Origin: Pyrodictiaceae archaeon
Lineage (GTDB): Archaea > Thermoproteota > Thermoprotei_A > Sulfolobales > Pyrodictiaceae
Length of the DNA: 5,936 bases
Direction: 5' to 3'
NCBI GenBank assembly: GCA_027046105.1
Contig: JALTZQ010000032.1
Location: 1 to 5,936 of the forward strand
Positions within the stretch are counted from its first letter, which is position 1. Each line of letters opens with the position of its first letter. This document shows, in pieces, positions 5,342 to 5,936 of the stretch. Under the pieces are notes generated by a model. That model had not been told where the DNA came from. It ran no database searches and was given only the letters and a program-made list of their open reading frames with translations. Position numbers and translations under genes: made by a program.

Positions 5342-5936
5342 GTGAGCACTAAACGATATAGTAATGGCGGGGATAACGGTGTTGATAAAGTTAATCCGGA
5401 TGTGAGAGTGAGATTATATATAAGCAACGTTGAGCAGGCATTAGAAAGTATAAAGGAGAAAGTGCACGAAGATAAGGTAAAAAGGGTAGTTGAACTAGTA
5501 GAAGCATACCTCAATGACTCAAAATATTTCATGGAGAAAGGTGACATATTTACTGCATTGGCTACCATAGCATATGCTGAAGGTCTACTTGATGCACTTA
5601 GATGGCTGAATCTTTTGTCTTTCAACTGGAAATCCATTAGTGAACTATACGAAAGGCCTCGTATTGTTGTTGCAGGTTCTTTCGAGATATTACATGCAGG
5701 GCATATTCATCTCCTTAAAAAAGCGTATGAACTGGGTAGAGTATACGTTATCCTAGCACGTGACAAGAACATTGAAAAATTCAAGAAGAGGAAGCCCATA
5801 GTACCAGAGGAACAACGCGAGTATGTATTATCAGCGATACGTTATGTATTTAAGGTTGTTAAAGGTGATGAGGAAGATTTGTTAAAGCCAATACAAGAGA
5901 TAAAGCCAGATATAATACTTCTTGGCCCAGATCAAT
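5342..5936 (+). CDS. DUF357 domain-nucleotidyltransferase fusion, C-terminus beyond the right edge
   Basis: The frame begins at GTG 5342 with a strong GGTGAT (5331-5336) five bases upstream, and an in-frame TGA at 5333 rules out an earlier start. It stays open to the edge (198 codons). Residues about 23-92 match the archaeal helical DUF357 domain: YISNVEQALESI, then YLNDSKYFMEKGD, then ATIAYAEGLLDALRWL. From residue 107 a cytidylyltransferase-like Rossmann fold starts: VVAGSFEILHAGHIHLLKKA, with the HxGH nucleotide-binding motif at 118-121, then VILARD and LLGPDQ (193-198). The catalytic ISSTxxR-like motif would lie beyond the window. Related archaeal enzymes include FAD synthetase (RibL) and glycerol-phosphate cytidylyltransferases, but the substrate here cannot be told. 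The domain calls are firm; the exact reaction is unknown. Confidence 0.9.
   Translation, partial: MSTKRYSNGGDNGVDKVNPDVRVRLYISNVEQALESIKEKVHEDKVKRVVELVEAYLNDSKYFMEKGDIFTALATIAYAEGLLDALRWLNLLSFNWKSISELYERPRIVVAGSFEILHAGHIHLLKKAYELGRVYVILARDKNIEKFKKRKPIVPEEQREYVLSAIRYVFKVVKGDEEDLLKPIQEIKPDIILLGPDQ

Noticed and set aside
5306..5344. In-frame TGA read through as selenocysteine, giving a longer nucleotidyltransferase from ATG 5306
   Set aside because: No SECIS-like structure is seen, crenarchaea are not known to use selenocysteine, and the GTG at 5342 has an ideal ribosome binding site.
5290..5637. Minus-strand open frame of 115 codons
   Set aside because: It is antisense to the start of the DUF357-nucleotidyltransferase, which has a strong GGTGAT and clear domain motifs; the minus-strand product is low in family resemblance and serine-rich, as expected of a shadow.

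Overview
The window looks like a chromosomal segment of a hyperthermophilic crenarchaeon (Thermoproteota), probably of the Desulfurococcales/Pyrodictiaceae type. The evidence is a TFB transcription factor of the crenarchaeal type, an archaeal homotetrameric-type malate dehydrogenase close to the Aeropyrum form, a crenarchaeal aminopropyltransferase, tRNA genes that encode CCA (one with a bulge-helix-bulge intron), GGTG-type ribosome binding sites, TTG/GTG starts and box A promoters. Arginine codons are mainly AGA/AGG and ATA is common. No mobile element, CRISPR array or integrase is visible.

Left part (1-1023): a HerA/DUF87-type P-loop ATPase is read on the minus strand and runs off the left edge. 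It has clear Walker A and Walker B motifs and an unusual cysteine-containing N-terminal region. A divergent tRNA-Val(TAC) follows on the plus strand.

Middle part (1044-4341, all minus strand), in the order of transcription: an aminopropyltransferase (spermidine synthase family), malate dehydrogenase, a short uncharacterised protein 14 bases after it, and a transcription factor B gene that converges on tRNA-Val. Candidate box A elements precede the aminopropyltransferase, malate dehydrogenase and TFB genes, so these are probably three transcription units and not one operon.

Right part (4444-5936): tRNA-Thr(CGT), with a canonical 27-nt intron, is followed on the same strand, 25 bases after its CCA, by what looks like a C/D box guide RNA. 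Both of its guide segments are exactly 12 nt. One of them can pair over 9 bp with a conserved archaeal 16S rRNA segment. Divergent from these, on the plus strand, a CxxCxxCC-type metal-binding protein and a DUF357-nucleotidyltransferase fusion form a probable two-gene unit; the second gene runs off the right edge.

Most genes are housekeeping: translation (tRNAs, rRNA methylation guide), transcription initiation, central carbon metabolism, polyamine synthesis and DNA-processing-type ATPase. The least explained items are the candidate guide RNA, the HerA-like protein, the divergent B-reader of TFB, the short protein at 2114-2416 and the DUF357-nucleotidyltransferase.
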